DNA from: Candidatus Terraquivivens tikiterensis
GTDB lineage: Archaea > Thermoproteota > Nitrososphaeria_A > Caldarchaeales > Wolframiiraptoraceae
NCBI GenBank assembly: GCA_003056285.1
Contig: NDWU01000003.1
Span: forward strand, 69,522 to 107,673
Reading direction: 5' to 3'
Length of the DNA: 38,152 nucleotides
The position numbers and the translations under genes were made by a program. The notes under the pieces were generated by a model that was given only the letters and a program-made list of their open reading frames with translations, had not been told where the DNA came from and did no database searches. Positions 17,030 through 24,778 of this stretch are shown here, piece by piece (within the stretch, counting starts at the first letter, position 1; each line of letters starts with the position of its first letter).

Positions 17030-17822
17030 TTCGAATCCTTTCGCCGACCCTGGCTCCAGTGGCCTCCGCAGCGCTGCCCATGTTAACGGCGATTTCTAGG
17101 AAGCCAGTTCCACCAAACACTATGAGCATAGAACCCGGAGGGACATCTCCATAAGTTTTGCATAGGGGAAGGATATAGCGGTGACCGAGAAGCTCAACCT
17201 CATACTTCCCGGAAGTAGGCCCCAGCATCGTAAGGGACTCCTTTGATATGTTCGTTATGAGGTTACCAAACTTGTCTATGTGCATCAGCTCTGCGTTCAA
17301 CCATCCGTTGGAAATCTTGGGCCCAAAAAATTCGACCCTTGCCATGCAGTCAACCCTTCTGCCCAACCTTGATGGCCTGACACCCATCGCGAGCTTTGCG
17401 GCCACGTACGCGAACACATCCCTTCCGTGAAAAGTCTCGCTCGTTCTCGGAGGTAGCCTCGACCCGTCTATTTCGTAGATGCCGATGATGCCTGAGGCGT
17501 TCGCCGCGGGCCACATAAGACCGGTATCCGGGCCGACGAAGGTATGTCCGAGCCTCGTGGAAACGATTATCCCCCTCCTATCCGTTCCGACCTTTGGGTC
17601 GACTATGCATACATGGACGGTACCCCTCGGAAAGTGTCTCGTAGCCGTTAGGAGTATGAACGCACCCCGCCTTTCGTCAAAGCTAGGTATCATGTGCGTT
17701 ATGTCGACTATTTGCGCATCAGGGACGAGCGAAAGGATTTTCGCTTTAACCTCGGCGACGTACGGGTCTTCCAAGCCATAGTCCGTAGTAAGCGTTATAA
17801 TTGGCCTCCTTCTCACAGGCAT
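17001..17822 (-). CDS. SAM hydroxide adenosyltransferase family protein (DUF62)
   Basis: The family splits S-adenosylmethionine with hydroxide to adenosine and methionine and is related to bacterial fluorinase and chlorinase. Motifs seen are LTTDYGLEDPYVAEVKAKIL (near 10-29), VDITHMIPSF, CIVDPKVGTDRRGI, FVGPDTGLM, ETFHGRDVFAYVAAKLAMG and DKFGNLITNIS. The Asp-Arg-His trio of the hydroxide-type enzymes fits DPKVG...R and HGRD. No halogenase-specific insertion is seen. It overlaps the nadM end tail to tail. Physiological role is unclear. Confidence 0.9.
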   Translation of the reverse strand: MPVRRRPIITLTTDYGLEDPYVAEVKAKILSLVPDAQIVDITHMIPSFDERRGAFILLTATRHFPRGTVHVCIVDPKVGTDRRGIIVSTRLGHTFVGPDTGLMWPAANASGIIGIYEIDGSRLPPRTSETFHGRDVFAYVAAKLAMGVRPSRLGRRVDCMARVEFFGPKISNGWLNAELMHIDKFGNLITNISKESLTMLGPTSGKYEVELLGHRYILPLCKTYGDVPPGSMLIVFGGTGFLEIAVNMGSAAEATGARVGERIRIRREQASPC

Positions 17823-17867
17823 TAAAAACCGAGCCTTCTGGATAAAGCTTTTTCAGGCTGGGTTCCG

Positions 17868-18007
17868 TTGAGACCTCACGGCCGAAGCCATGGGGTTCTT
17901 GCTTAAAGGTGGGACGGGATGAGGTGGGAGCCTAAAAGGGCGATGAGCGACCAACCTATGAAAGCCTTAGAAGCAGGAATCCCCACTTAAGTGGGGGAGT
18001 GTCAGCA
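17868..18007. mobile_element. Two oppositely facing TnpB-element ends
   Basis: The plus strand reads SDQPMKALEAGIPT and then a stop at 17990, followed by TTAAGTGGGGGAGTGTCAGC. This is a TnpB tail with its right-end hairpin (CCCCACTTAAGTGGGG). At 17868-17905 the minus strand shows a second, more worn right end (ACCTCACGGCCGAAGCC, GGTTCTTGCTTAAAGG). The two ends face away from each other with under 100 bases between. Lies between the SAM hydroxide adenosyltransferase gene and pth2. Confidence 0.55.
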
Positions 18008-18066
18008 AAACCTCAGGCTGTATGGTTTAATAGATGGGCTGCTCAAGGGTTGCGGGAAGCAGGAAA

Positions 18067-18429
18067 ATGGATGCTTTTCGATACAAGCAAGTAATCGTCG
18101 TCAGGACCGACATAAGCATGAGCGTCGGAAAGCTTGCGGCCCAAGTAGGCCATGCCGCGGTATCGGCGGCTGAGGAGTGTAGGAGGCTTAGGCCTAAGTG
18201 GTTGAGCGAATGGATGGAAGAAGGCCAGAAGAAGGTGGTCCTCAGGGTAAAGTCTGAAAGCGAGCTCGGGGAGCTGAAGAGGAAGGCCGATGCGCTCGGC
18301 ATCCCAAACGCCCTCGTATGCGACGCCGGCCTGACGGAGCTCGAGCCCGGAACGGTAACGGCCCTAGGGTTAGGGCCAGCACCCTCCGAGCTAATCGATA
18401 AGGTGACTGGTAGCTTGCCGTTGCTATGA
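18067..18429 (+). CDS. pth2: Peptidyl-tRNA hydrolase, archaeal/eukaryotic type
   Basis: Releases tRNA from stalled peptidyl-tRNA. The Pth2 family is clear from [34 protein letters not shown], and the tail [20 protein letters not shown], which holds the conserved Asp and Thr/Glu residues of the active site. The ATG at 18067 was chosen because it gives the usual short N-terminus ([12 protein letters not shown]) and follows TTTAATAG by a promoter-like distance. The ATG at 18034 would add 11 residues that do not look family-like. truD follows 19 bases downstream and is likely cotranscribed. Confidence 0.93.
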   Translation: MDAFRYKQVIVVRTDISMSVGKLAAQVGHAAVSAAEECRRLRPKWLSEWMEEGQKKVVLRVKSESELGELKRKADALGIPNALVCDAGLTELEPGTVTALGLGPAPSELIDKVTGSLPLL

Positions 18430-18448
18430 AAAACGGGGCGGGTATGCG

Positions 18449-19831
18449 ATGCTTAACAAACTACGTCCAGAGGACGTTGAGCGTTTCATAGGCATAGAAC
18501 GTTACGCGAGTAGGTCTGAGGGCGTTGGAGGTGTGATCAAGGAAAGCCCGGACGATTTCACGGTATGGGAGATTCTAAGGGACGGGAGCGATTCAAGGAG
18601 CATGTTCGAGATGGTGTTTTCGACGGAGAAGCGCGGAGGTTTTTCGCTGTGCGTTCTCCACAAGGTCGATGTCGATACGATATCGGCAGTATCCATCGTC
18701 TCCAAGCTGCTTGGCGTTAAGCAAAAAGACATAGGTATTTGTGGGATAAAGGATAGAAGGGCCCGCTCGTGGCAATTCATCACAATACCCGACAACGGCA
18801 GAATAACCTCAAGCGACGCTATCCAACTTACGGAGCGTGTATGGCTACGCAGGGTATCCGTTAAAGATTCCAAGCTTTCATCCGCCGAACTTTACAGAAA
18901 TGCGTTCGAAATCAAGATTTCAAAGCTGCGGCTCGATGGTCACTCTGCTGCGGCTCTAGTGGAGAGAACTGTCGAGGAGTTAAAGCAGAAGGGAATACCG
19001 AACTTTTTTGGGCACCAGAGGTTTGGAGCGTCTAGGCCCATAACGCACGTAGTCGGGAAGCTGATAATAAAGGGCCGTCTAAGGGAGGCCGTTGAGGAGT
19101 TTCTTATGGACTGGACATGGTTCGAGCCAAAGGCTGTGAGGGAGGCCAGGATGAGGCTGGCGGAATCTTGGGAGCCTAAGAGGGCCCTTGAAGTTTTACC
19201 GAGGCGTCTTTTCTACGAGAGGGCCGTGGCAGATTATATAGCCAAGAACCCGCATGATTACGTGGGCGCTCTTAGGAGGCTGCCCTTAAGGCTGAGGAGG
19301 CTTTTCGTGGAGGCCTACTCCTCGTACGTCTTCAACAGATGCCTCTCAAGGCTACTGGAAAACAACGTCGAATTGCTGCTGCCCAGCGAGGGAGACTTGG
19401 TCGTCGAATACGATGCTCGCGGCGTTCCCTCTCGTAAGCCCTTCTTTCTACGCCCAGGCGCAATGCCTCGTGCTCTGTCCGTAGCACAGGCTGGCAGGCT
19501 ATCCGTCCTACTTCCGACGCCAGGATGGAGGGTCAGGATACCTGCTAACGAGAAAGGGGAGGTCTTAGAAAGAATTCTTGAGGAGGAGGGCGTGGAATTG
19601 GAGGATTTTGCGTCCAGGGCCCTGCCGGAGGCTGCCACCGCAGGAGGTTACAGGCCGGTTTCCATACCGTCTTGGGAATTCAGGGTTTCTAGTATAGGGG
19701 ATCGTCACATTTGGGTCAACCTTTCCCTTCCGGGCGGATGTTATGCGACGTCCTTGCTAAGGGAGCTTATGAAGCCGGCGAGCGCCCTTTGCTTAGAGGG
19801 TTACGCAGGTGACGTACCCTCCGCGGCTTAA
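18449..19831 (+). CDS. truD: tRNA pseudouridine(13) synthase
   Basis: Makes pseudouridine 13 in tRNA. The catalytic aspartate is D102 in GIKDRRARS. Other TruD marks are GGVIKESPDDFTVWEI at the start, and the NFFGHQRFGASRPITHVVGK stretch in the catalytic core. SSYVFNRCLSRLLENN sits after the TRUD insertion region. Length of 460 is normal for archaea. The last seven residues (GDVPSAA) are read from sequence resembling the GTGAGCTACCC end of the local IS family, with the TAA stop in its hairpin loop, so the tail may have been replaced by an insertion. Confidence 0.93.
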   Translation: MLNKLRPEDVERFIGIERYASRSEGVGGVIKESPDDFTVWEILRDGSDSRSMFEMVFSTEKRGGFSLCVLHKVDVDTISAVSIVSKLLGVKQKDIGICGIKDRRARSWQFITIPDNGRITSSDAIQLTERVWLRRVSVKDSKLSSAELYRNAFEIKISKLRLDGHSAAALVERTVEELKQKGIPNFFGHQRFGASRPITHVVGKLIIKGRLREAVEEFLMDWTWFEPKAVREARMRLAESWEPKRALEVLPRRLFYERAVADYIAKNPHDYVGALRRLPLRLRRLFVEAYSSYVFNRCLSRLLENNVELLLPSEGDLVVEYDARGVPSRKPFFLRPGAMPRALSVAQAGRLSVLLPTPGWRVRIPANEKGEVLERILEEEGVELEDFASRALPEAATAGGYRPVSIPSWEFRVSSIGDRHIWVNLSLPGGCYATSLLRELMKPASALCLEGYAGDVPSAA

Positions 19832-19905
19832 GCCTGGAAAGCCCCATTCCAAGCTGAAGCTTTCTGTCAATTCGTCCTAAAGCTTCAGCGCTGGGTTTCC
19901 GGACA
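19809..19905. repeat. Long imperfect hairpin at the truD 3' end
   Basis: GCTGAAGCTTT (19853-19863) is exactly repeated in inverted form as AAAGCTTCAGC (19879-19889) around a 15-base loop. Pairing can extend outward through CCA/TGG and GGAAA/TTTCC, giving a structure of about 68 bases (19836-19903). It directly follows GTGACGTACCCTCCGCGGC (from 19809), similar to IS200/605-type ends nearby. It may be an element end, a transcription terminator for pth2-truD, or both. Confidence 0.6.
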
Positions 19906-20029
19906 TCCATTTTATTATAATTGTGGCCAGAAAAACCAAGGCCTTTTAAGCGTGGATGAGTGGCGTAAATGCTTAAATACGGTCTGGTAATAAAAGCTCT
20001 GAGCGAGCAGCTCGTATGCGGCCTGGACG

Positions 20030-20220
20030 TCCAAAAGCCGGATAGAGCCTCTGGGCCGAAAAGGGAGGTTCGGGCGGTCAATATGGGAAAAAGCATTCCA
20101 TGCCCTAACGAGAGGCATAGGATGGCGGAGGCGTGAGCCCCGCGAACCAGCAGATGTGACCGGAGGCGCAAAGCCCGGCCGAACGCTGGAAGCTCCGGCT
20201 TTAGGTGTGGAGTAGCTCAC
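20030..20220 (+). mobile_element. IS200/605-type relic, TnpB tail and right end
   Basis: Gene-free stretch ending in GAAGCTCCGGCTTTAGG and TGTGGAGTAGCTCAC, a hairpin plus the reverse complement of GTGAGCTAC. Before it, GGCGGAGGCGTGAGCCC, CGCGAACCAG and GGCCGAACGCTGGAAGC match, with few changes, the reverse complement of 24802-24885. This shows two copies of one element subtype in opposite orientation. No long open frame is left. Lies between truD and trmI. Confidence 0.65.
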
Positions 20221-20260
20221 AAATACTCCGGCCAGACATTAATCGTGGAGGAGGGGCCGG

Positions 20261-21046
20261 TTGGTAGAAACGATACAGGAGGGTTGCAGGGTTCTTCTAC
20301 TGACCGAGCGACGGAAGCGTTATTTGGTTAAGGTTAAGCCCGGAGTAAGGTTCCATACGAGCGAGGGCTACGTGGACCTATCAGACCTCATCGGTAAGAG
20401 ATACGGTACGAGGCTTACGAGCAACACGGGCTCCGTTTGGTTCGCTCTTAAGCCCACGATCTTGGATATTGTTATGAAGATGCCGAGGCCGACCCAGATA
20501 GTCTATCCTAAAGACCTGGGTACTATAATACTCCTTGGGAACATCAGGCCGGGCTCGAGGGTCCTAGAGGCTGGAACCGGTAGCGGCGTCCTGACAGCAG
20601 TGATCGCATCCTACGTCATGCCAGACGGTGTGGTTTATAGCTATGACATCGTAGGTGAGCATCTAGAGAACGCGAGAAAGCAACTGGAGGAATTGGGTCT
20701 GCTACAATATGTAAGGCTGAAGCAAGGGGACGTCACGGTGGCGATCGAAGAGAGGGATCTTGATACTGTAGTCTTAGATATACCTACGCCTTGGCTGGCT
20801 GTGCCAAACGCGTACGAGGCATTATCCGACGGCGGTATTTTTGTATCCTTAAGCCCTACGATCGATCAGGTCGTGGAGACCGTCGAAAAGCTTAATTCAA
20901 GCGGTTTCGTGGACATCACCACCATTGAGCTACTGATGAGGACTTTACGCGTTAAGAGGGGTATGACTAGACCTGACCATATAATGAGAGCGCATACCGC
21001 CTACATAACAGTAGCCAGAAAGGCCTGTCAAGGTATTCAGGGCTAA
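20261..21046 (+). CDS. trmI: tRNA (adenine-N1)-methyltransferase TrmI
   Basis: Methylates N1 of A58 (and A57 in some archaea) in the tRNA T loop. The N-terminal beta domain has VKVKPGVRFHTSEGYVDLSD and IGKRYGTRL. The SAM site is GSRVLEAGTGSGVLTAVIAS at about residues 105-124, and VVLDIPTPWLAVPNAYEALS is the conserved DxPxPW motif of TrmI. The C-terminal RPDHIMRAHTAYITVARK is also typical. The start is TTG at 20261, behind a GGAGGAGGGG stretch about 8 bases upstream that can act as ribosome binding site. A transposon relic ends 40 bases upstream. Confidence 0.93.
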   Translation: MVETIQEGCRVLLLTERRKRYLVKVKPGVRFHTSEGYVDLSDLIGKRYGTRLTSNTGSVWFALKPTILDIVMKMPRPTQIVYPKDLGTIILLGNIRPGSRVLEAGTGSGVLTAVIASYVMPDGVVYSYDIVGEHLENARKQLEELGLLQYVRLKQGDVTVAIEERDLDTVVLDIPTPWLAVPNAYEALSDGGIFVSLSPTIDQVVETVEKLNSSGFVDITTIELLMRTLRVKRGMTRPDHIMRAHTAYITVARKACQGIQG

Positions 21047-21068
21047 GCTTGGTGCTTCAAAGACCGTC

Positions 21069-21272
21069 TTACGTAGTAGCCTGCCCCTCGCCAGTCGCTG
21101 CCTCCGTCGTAGGCTTCTCCTCGGCCGGTGGAGCCCCTTCGGCCGGTGGTGTAGGCTTCTCCTCAGCCGGGGTTGGTGCTGCCTTCTTTGCCCTTTTAGC
21201 CGCTGTCTTCTTCTTAGCCCTCTTCTTTGTAGCCCTTCCTCTCTTCTTGCCTCCCTTTCTTCTCCTAGCCAT
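21069..21272 (-). CDS. Lysine/alanine-rich small basic protein
   Basis: A 67-residue protein of unknown function. Residues 1-31 are strongly basic (MARRRKGGKKRGRATKKRAK, then KKTAAKRAKK), and the rest is Pro/Ala/Glu-rich with an imperfect repeat (PAEEKPTPPAEGAPPAEEKP). It resembles histone H1-like or ribosomal-protein tails and may bind nucleic acid non-specifically, but no domain is recognised. It starts with ATG and is convergent with trmI, 22 bases away. The opposite strand is also open (21049-21318) because of the repetitive codons; the basic frame is the more believable one. Confidence 0.6.
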   Translation of the reverse strand: MARRRKGGKKRGRATKKRAKKKTAAKRAKKAAPTPAEEKPTPPAEGAPPAEEKPTTEAATGEGQATT

Positions 21273-21377
21273 ACGCTTTCCTTATGTTTCTTCTCACGAC
21301 TCCTTAATATTTATTTAGTCGGATACGAACGTTTGTGCTTGCGCATCGTGATAAGCTCGACAAAGGAGGGTAGAACA

Positions 21378-21569
21378 TTGAGGAGCATCGTGAAGAGCAT
21401 AACGTTAACTATGCTTACGCTACTAATCGGCCTCTCTGCAGTATTTGGCTACATCTCCGAGAAATTGCTACACATGCAGCCACCTACGGGTACGGCCGTG
21501 GCCCTCCTCACGACGGCTATAGGTACGGTTGCGATCGTCGTGCTATTTTGGAAGGAGAAGGCTATGTAG
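21378..21569 (+). CDS. Small two-helix membrane protein, unknown function
   Basis: A short protein of about 63 residues with two likely membrane helices, SITLTMLTLLIGLSAVFGYI and GTAVALLTTAIGTVAIVVLF, ending in a charged tail WKEKAM. The TTG at 21378 was picked because AGGAGGG sits about 8 bases before it. An upstream TTG at 21333 would add 15 residues. The last 8 bases overlap the end of the convergent adenylate kinase gene. No family recognised; coding status is supported by the ribosome binding site and hydrophobic pattern only. Confidence 0.55.
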   Translation: MRSIVKSITLTMLTLLIGLSAVFGYISEKLLHMQPPTGTAVALLTTAIGTVAIVVLFWKEKAM

Positions 21570-22182
21570 CGATGCCCTTTTGTTGTAGTACGTATCTTAT
21601 AAGGTTTGCAATATCCTTGGCGCACTCTACTGCATGCTGAAAGGGGTACTCCTGAGGGTAGTAGTACTTAAGGATCTTCAGATGGCATTTCGCCTCGTTC
21701 GCTGCCGCAATGGCAAACATCCTGCTTACGTTTTGGTGCTCTTCTATCGCCTCTAAGCTATCCAGTTCTCTCTTCCTGACAGACTCTCGGTCCCTCTCCC
21801 TTCTCTCAAGTATATCTTCCGGCCTAAATTCTAAGACCACTATCAAATCGGCTTTTAGCGTCCTAACGACTTCTGGGGGTAACCCTGGGTAGTAACCATA
21901 AGGCGTGCTTATGGCGGCATGAGTATCTACAACAACGGCTCCATCACTCCGGCTTGCTATCGTCTCAGCTGCACGTAGCTGAAGGTTCCTATAATCCTCG
22001 AGGGCTATCTTTTTTCTCATCTCATCCCTATCCGTTATGCCGAAGAGCCTCGAGGCCTCCTCAAGCATCAGGTCGCCGAAATTTACAACGGAGACAGATG
22101 GCATGATCTCTTTGAGCTTCTTGAGAATTGTTGTCTTCCCAGCACCGGGTACGGCGACGACGATCAATAAAGCTTTACCCAT
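21562..22182 (-). CDS. adkA: Adenylate kinase, archaeal type
   Basis: Interconverts ATP+AMP and two ADP. The archaeal AdkA class, distinct from bacterial Adk, is shown by the P-loop AVPGAGKTT (10-18), VNFGDLMLEEA, VVVDTHAAISTPYGYYPGLP, and the LID-like ERRERDRESVRKRELD stretch. Length of 206 is slightly over the usual 190-200. The ATG at 22182 starts right at the fold. The zinc-ribbon coiled-coil gene ends 34 bases upstream on the same strand. Confidence 0.92.
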   Translation of the reverse strand: MGKALLIVVAVPGAGKTTILKKLKEIMPSVSVVNFGDLMLEEASRLFGITDRDEMRKKIALEDYRNLQLRAAETIASRSDGAVVVDTHAAISTPYGYYPGLPPEVVRTLKADLIVVLEFRPEDILERRERDRESVRKRELDSLEAIEEHQNVSRMFAIAAANEAKCHLKILKYYYPQEYPFQHAVECAKDIANLIRYVLQQKGIAT

Positions 22183-22216
22183 GGGTGGCCACTACGGAAT
22201 ATACGCCCTGTATAAA

Positions 22217-23002
22217 TCAAAACTGCATTTCTAACTGTTTTTCGAGCCTCTGCTTTTGGGCTAAGTACTCGTCCTCCTTAAGCTCGCCGATTTTGTACCT
22301 CAGCTCCAGCTTATTAAGCTCATGCTTTATCTTTCTATGCTGCTCCATCAGAACGTTCAAGTCCTCGAGCACGCCGCTTAGGTCCTTTAATACGAACTCG
22401 ATGAGCTCGTCGCTCATTTTGAGGCTCTTGCCTGAGCTTTTGATCCTCTCTATCCTCGCTCGAACTGATTCCTCGAATGCCGGCAGGTCGGCAAGCCTTA
22501 CGTCGTACGGATTTTGCAGAAGCCCGAGCTTTGGTCTCAGCTTTGAGAGCTCCTTGTCTATCTCTAGCTTAGACATGATGTACTGTCTATCAGGTATCTC
22601 GCCGACCTCGTGTCTGACCTTAAGCTGATTGAGCTTCGTCGTCAGCTCTCCTATCCTCTCCTCTATCTTTGCCTTCTCCTCCTGTAGCTTGCTTTCCAGA
22701 GTCTTGGTTCTCTCATGGTATTCTCTGTATATTTCCTCAAACACGTCTACGTCAGTACCGCCTTCCAAGAAGACGTCTATGAGCTTGAACTTCCATTTGT
22801 GGAGGTTTGCGAGCTGCTCAACGAGCTTCCTCTCCTCGGCCATCTCTTCTGGCTTGGGGGCCTCTACGCTCGGTACCTGGGCAGCTGCTTGCGGCTCAGA
22901 GGCCGGCTCCAGCTCCTTTCCGCAGTACATGCAAAACCTCCCTTTGATCGTTAGCTTCCCACAATGCGGGCATGCAACCCTCTCTATGCTCATACAGCTC
23001 AC
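22217..23002 (-). CDS. Zinc-ribbon coiled-coil protein, unknown function
   Basis: Residues 11-27 form a zinc ribbon (CPHC...CMYC; C11, C14, C24, C27), followed by a Pro/Ala/Glu-rich linker and then about 200 residues of charged coiled coil. Two related segments, LKVRHEVGEIPDRQYIMSKL (about 128-147) and LELRYKIGELKEDEYLAQKQ (about 232-251), each have the pattern L.LR...GEI/L...Y...K and look like duplicated SHOCT-type helical hairpins. No enzymatic motif. The start is GTG at 23002 or ATG at 22993, with little to choose between them. The gene is divergent from the histone gene and upstream of adkA. Confidence 0.75.
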   Translation of the reverse strand: MSCMSIERVACPHCGKLTIKGRFCMYCGKELEPASEPQAAAQVPSVEAPKPEEMAEERKLVEQLANLHKWKFKLIDVFLEGGTDVDVFEEIYREYHERTKTLESKLQEEKAKIEERIGELTTKLNQLKVRHEVGEIPDRQYIMSKLEIDKELSKLRPKLGLLQNPYDVRLADLPAFEESVRARIERIKSSGKSLKMSDELIEFVLKDLSGVLEDLNVLMEQHRKIKHELNKLELRYKIGELKEDEYLAQKQRLEKQLEMQF

Positions 23003-23180
23003 GATTTTCGCCTAAAAAATAGTCCCCGTAATTTAAAACTTTTTTACGTAAAGCATGAGCTGGGTTATCAGGGTATAAATCATGTGTTTTTCCAGTAGTT
23101 AGTCAGAGATTTTCTGGGTTGCCCGTTTAAAAGCCAATTTAAAAAAGGCAAAATAAAGGATTTTTAGCCCTTTAGAAAGA

Positions 23181-23219
23181 TTATATAGGAGAAATAAGCC
23201 ATATTTTCCGTAAAGAGGG
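23181..23219 (+). promoter_or_regulatory. Histone gene promoter and ribosome binding site
   Basis: TTATATA at 23181-23187 is a TATA-like box in a strongly AT-rich stretch, and GAGGG at 23215-23219 sits six bases before the ATG at 23226. The spacing allows a leader of about 15 bases. It is a motif-level prediction. Confidence 0.5.
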
Positions 23220-23225
23220 TTGTTC

Positions 23226-23459
23226 ATGGTCCAGAGCGAGCTTTCTTCAGCCCCGATTCACAGGATAATAAAGAAGGCGGGAGCTGCTAGGGTAAGCGAG
23301 GAGGCTGCCGAGGAACTCAAGCGCGTGCTGGAGGAGGTAGGTCTCGCGGTCGCGAAGGAGGCGCTGGGCTTAGCGAGCTACGCTGGTAGGAGGACCGTTA
23401 AGCGGGAGGATATAGAGAGGGCGGCAAGGACTTTGCTTAAGGGAATTTTCGCGCCTTAA
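23226..23459 (+). CDS. Archaeal histone
   Basis: DNA-compacting protein with a single histone fold. ELSSAPIHRIIKKAGAARVS is the alpha-1 region and first loop, EEAAEELKRVLEEVGLAVAKEA the long alpha-2, and SYAGRRTVKREDIERAAR the second loop with the RT pair and alpha-3. The ATG at 23226 is preceded by GAGGG at 23215-23219, a better start than the TTG at 23220. An AT-rich promoter with TTATATA at 23181-23187 precedes it. At about 77 residues it is a little longer than HMf-type histones. Confidence 0.93.
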   Translation: MVQSELSSAPIHRIIKKAGAARVSEEAAEELKRVLEEVGLAVAKEALGLASYAGRRTVKREDIERAARTLLKGIFAP

Positions 23460-23529
23460 CACCGCGGAGAGGTCCCGTATCCCTTAGTATCGGTATATGG
23501 GCGAACATTTTTACGCCTCTCTACCTTCT

Positions 23530-23710
23530 GCTGCCTTTGCTAGGGATATGACGGCCGATGCCAAGCCTGCGGAGACCGTAGCTCCGCAACCGCCTTCTGG
23601 ACATTTCCTTCGGAAGGGGCCTCGCAAAAGTGGCCTGCGCTCCGGTGGGGCTGGGACCGGGCCGGTCGCTGAAGCAGAGGCCTACTGGCTTGTAGGCATG
23701 GGTAGCTCAC
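23530..23710 (+). mobile_element. IS200/605-type relic, TnpB tail and right end
   Basis: The plus strand keeps an 85-residue open frame (23497-23754) whose part AEAEAYWLVGMGSSHF resembles the TnpB tail AGSPLAYGLGSS of the 6.5-kb relic. It ends with GGCATGGGTAGCTCAC, the family's right-end signature. The rest of the 23460-23917 gap holds an AT-rich promoter-like region before the next gene and nothing else recognisable. The open frame is treated as debris and not as a gene. Confidence 0.55.
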
Positions 23711-23917
23711 ACTTCCCTGCTCCACTCCGCTTTGGCAGCATGCGTGCTCCTTAGCGATGGATAGGGTGTCACGGCCGTCGAGCCTTTGGAAGAAGTTAAA
23801 GGGGTTAACGGTTCGCTTTCTGTGGCTAAGAGAGCCTCTACTTACCCAGAACGCGGAGATTCAACCTTTTAAAGACACTAAAAATAAAAGTCAGTCGTTA
23901 AAGAGAGGGCTCAGCGT

Positions 23918-24778
23918 ATGAGGGCTGCTAAGGTTGCCTTTTTTATTTTGCTATTCTTGGTTTTTCAACCAACCGTACTATCCGAAAGGCCATACGCCGT
24001 TAACGAGGCAGCTTTGAAGGTATTTACGGATGGTACTGTCCAGGTCTCCATCGCAGTCGCAGTCAGCGAGGTAGAGCCATCCGTCACCATTCCGCTTTTA
24101 TCCCCAAAAGAACACGTATTCAACGTGATCGTTCTTGACGAGTCTGGAGCGCCGCTCGATTACGACCTTGGAAATAAAAACATAACGATCTATTCCCTTG
24201 GCGCCAGCAGCGTCTTTCTAGAATACGATACGGACGCTTTAACGCGCAAGGAGGCAGGGTTGTGGACTTTAACGCTTGCTACGCCTTTTGAGCTAACCGT
24301 GCTTTTCCCTGAAAACTCCATGCTGGTATACATGAACGCACCACCATCGACCATAAGCTCAGATGAAGGGAGGCTTAAGCTAGTCCTTTATCCTGGGGAT
24401 TGGGAGATAAGCTACGAGATACTCCGTCCAGAGGCGAGGGCTACGACGACACAGACGGAAACACCCGTCGAGTCCATGCCCGCCTCAGGCCGTTACATCT
24501 TGGCCGCAGGCATCGTCGCTGCCCTCGCGGTCGGGCTGATGGCCTGTCTGATTTTAGCCAGGCGTAGAAGAAGGTTTGGAGGGCTCAAGGCGGAGGAGGC
24601 AGAGGTCGTTCGCTTCTTGGAAGAACACGACGGAAGGGCTTTGGAGGCGGAGCTGAGGGAGGCTTTCCCAAACATCCCCAGGACAAGCATGTGGAGGCTT
24701 ATTAAGAGGTTAGAAAAGAGGGGGATCCTAAGGGTCAGGAAGGTGGGGCTCCAGAACGTAGTAGAGCTTATCCGGTGA
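23918..24778 (+). CDS. Membrane-anchored winged-helix protein
   Basis: A 286-residue protein with three parts. Residues 1-22 are a signal peptide (AKVAFFILLFLVFQPTVLS). Residues 23-185 form a beta-rich extracellular part with no recognised family. GRYILAAGIVAALAVGLMAC (about 190-209) is a membrane helix followed by ILARRRRR. The cytoplasmic C-terminus is a winged helix (EEAEVVRFLEEHDGRALEAE, then PRTSMWRLIKRLEKRGILRV). This layout suggests a one-component sensor that carries an outside signal to DNA, as in several archaeal membrane-bound regulators. Target genes and signal are unknown. Its TGA stop lies in the GTGAGCTAC end of a transposon relic. Confidence 0.75.
   Translation: MRAAKVAFFILLFLVFQPTVLSERPYAVNEAALKVFTDGTVQVSIAVAVSEVEPSVTIPLLSPKEHVFNVIVLDESGAPLDYDLGNKNITIYSLGASSVFLEYDTDALTRKEAGLWTLTLATPFELTVLFPENSMLVYMNAPPSTISSDEGRLKLVLYPGDWEISYEILRPEARATTTQTETPVESMPASGRYILAAGIVAALAVGLMACLILARRRRRFGGLKAEEAEVVRFLEEHDGRALEAELREAFPNIPRTSMWRLIKRLEKRGILRVRKVGLQNVVELIR

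Noticed and set aside
17001-17822. Fluorinase or chlorinase instead of hydroxide adenosyltransferase
   Set aside because: The loop insertion expected of the fluorinase is not seen, and archaeal members are of the hydroxide type.
21049-21318. Plus-strand 89-residue hydrophobic frame opposite the Lys/Ala-rich gene
   Set aside because: It arises from reading Lys/Ala/Pro-rich codons in reverse; the basic protein has the better start and composition.
23497-23754. 85-residue frame in the gap after the histone gene
   Set aside because: Its tail matches the TnpB-end debris and it runs past the element end, so it is relic sequence and not a gene.
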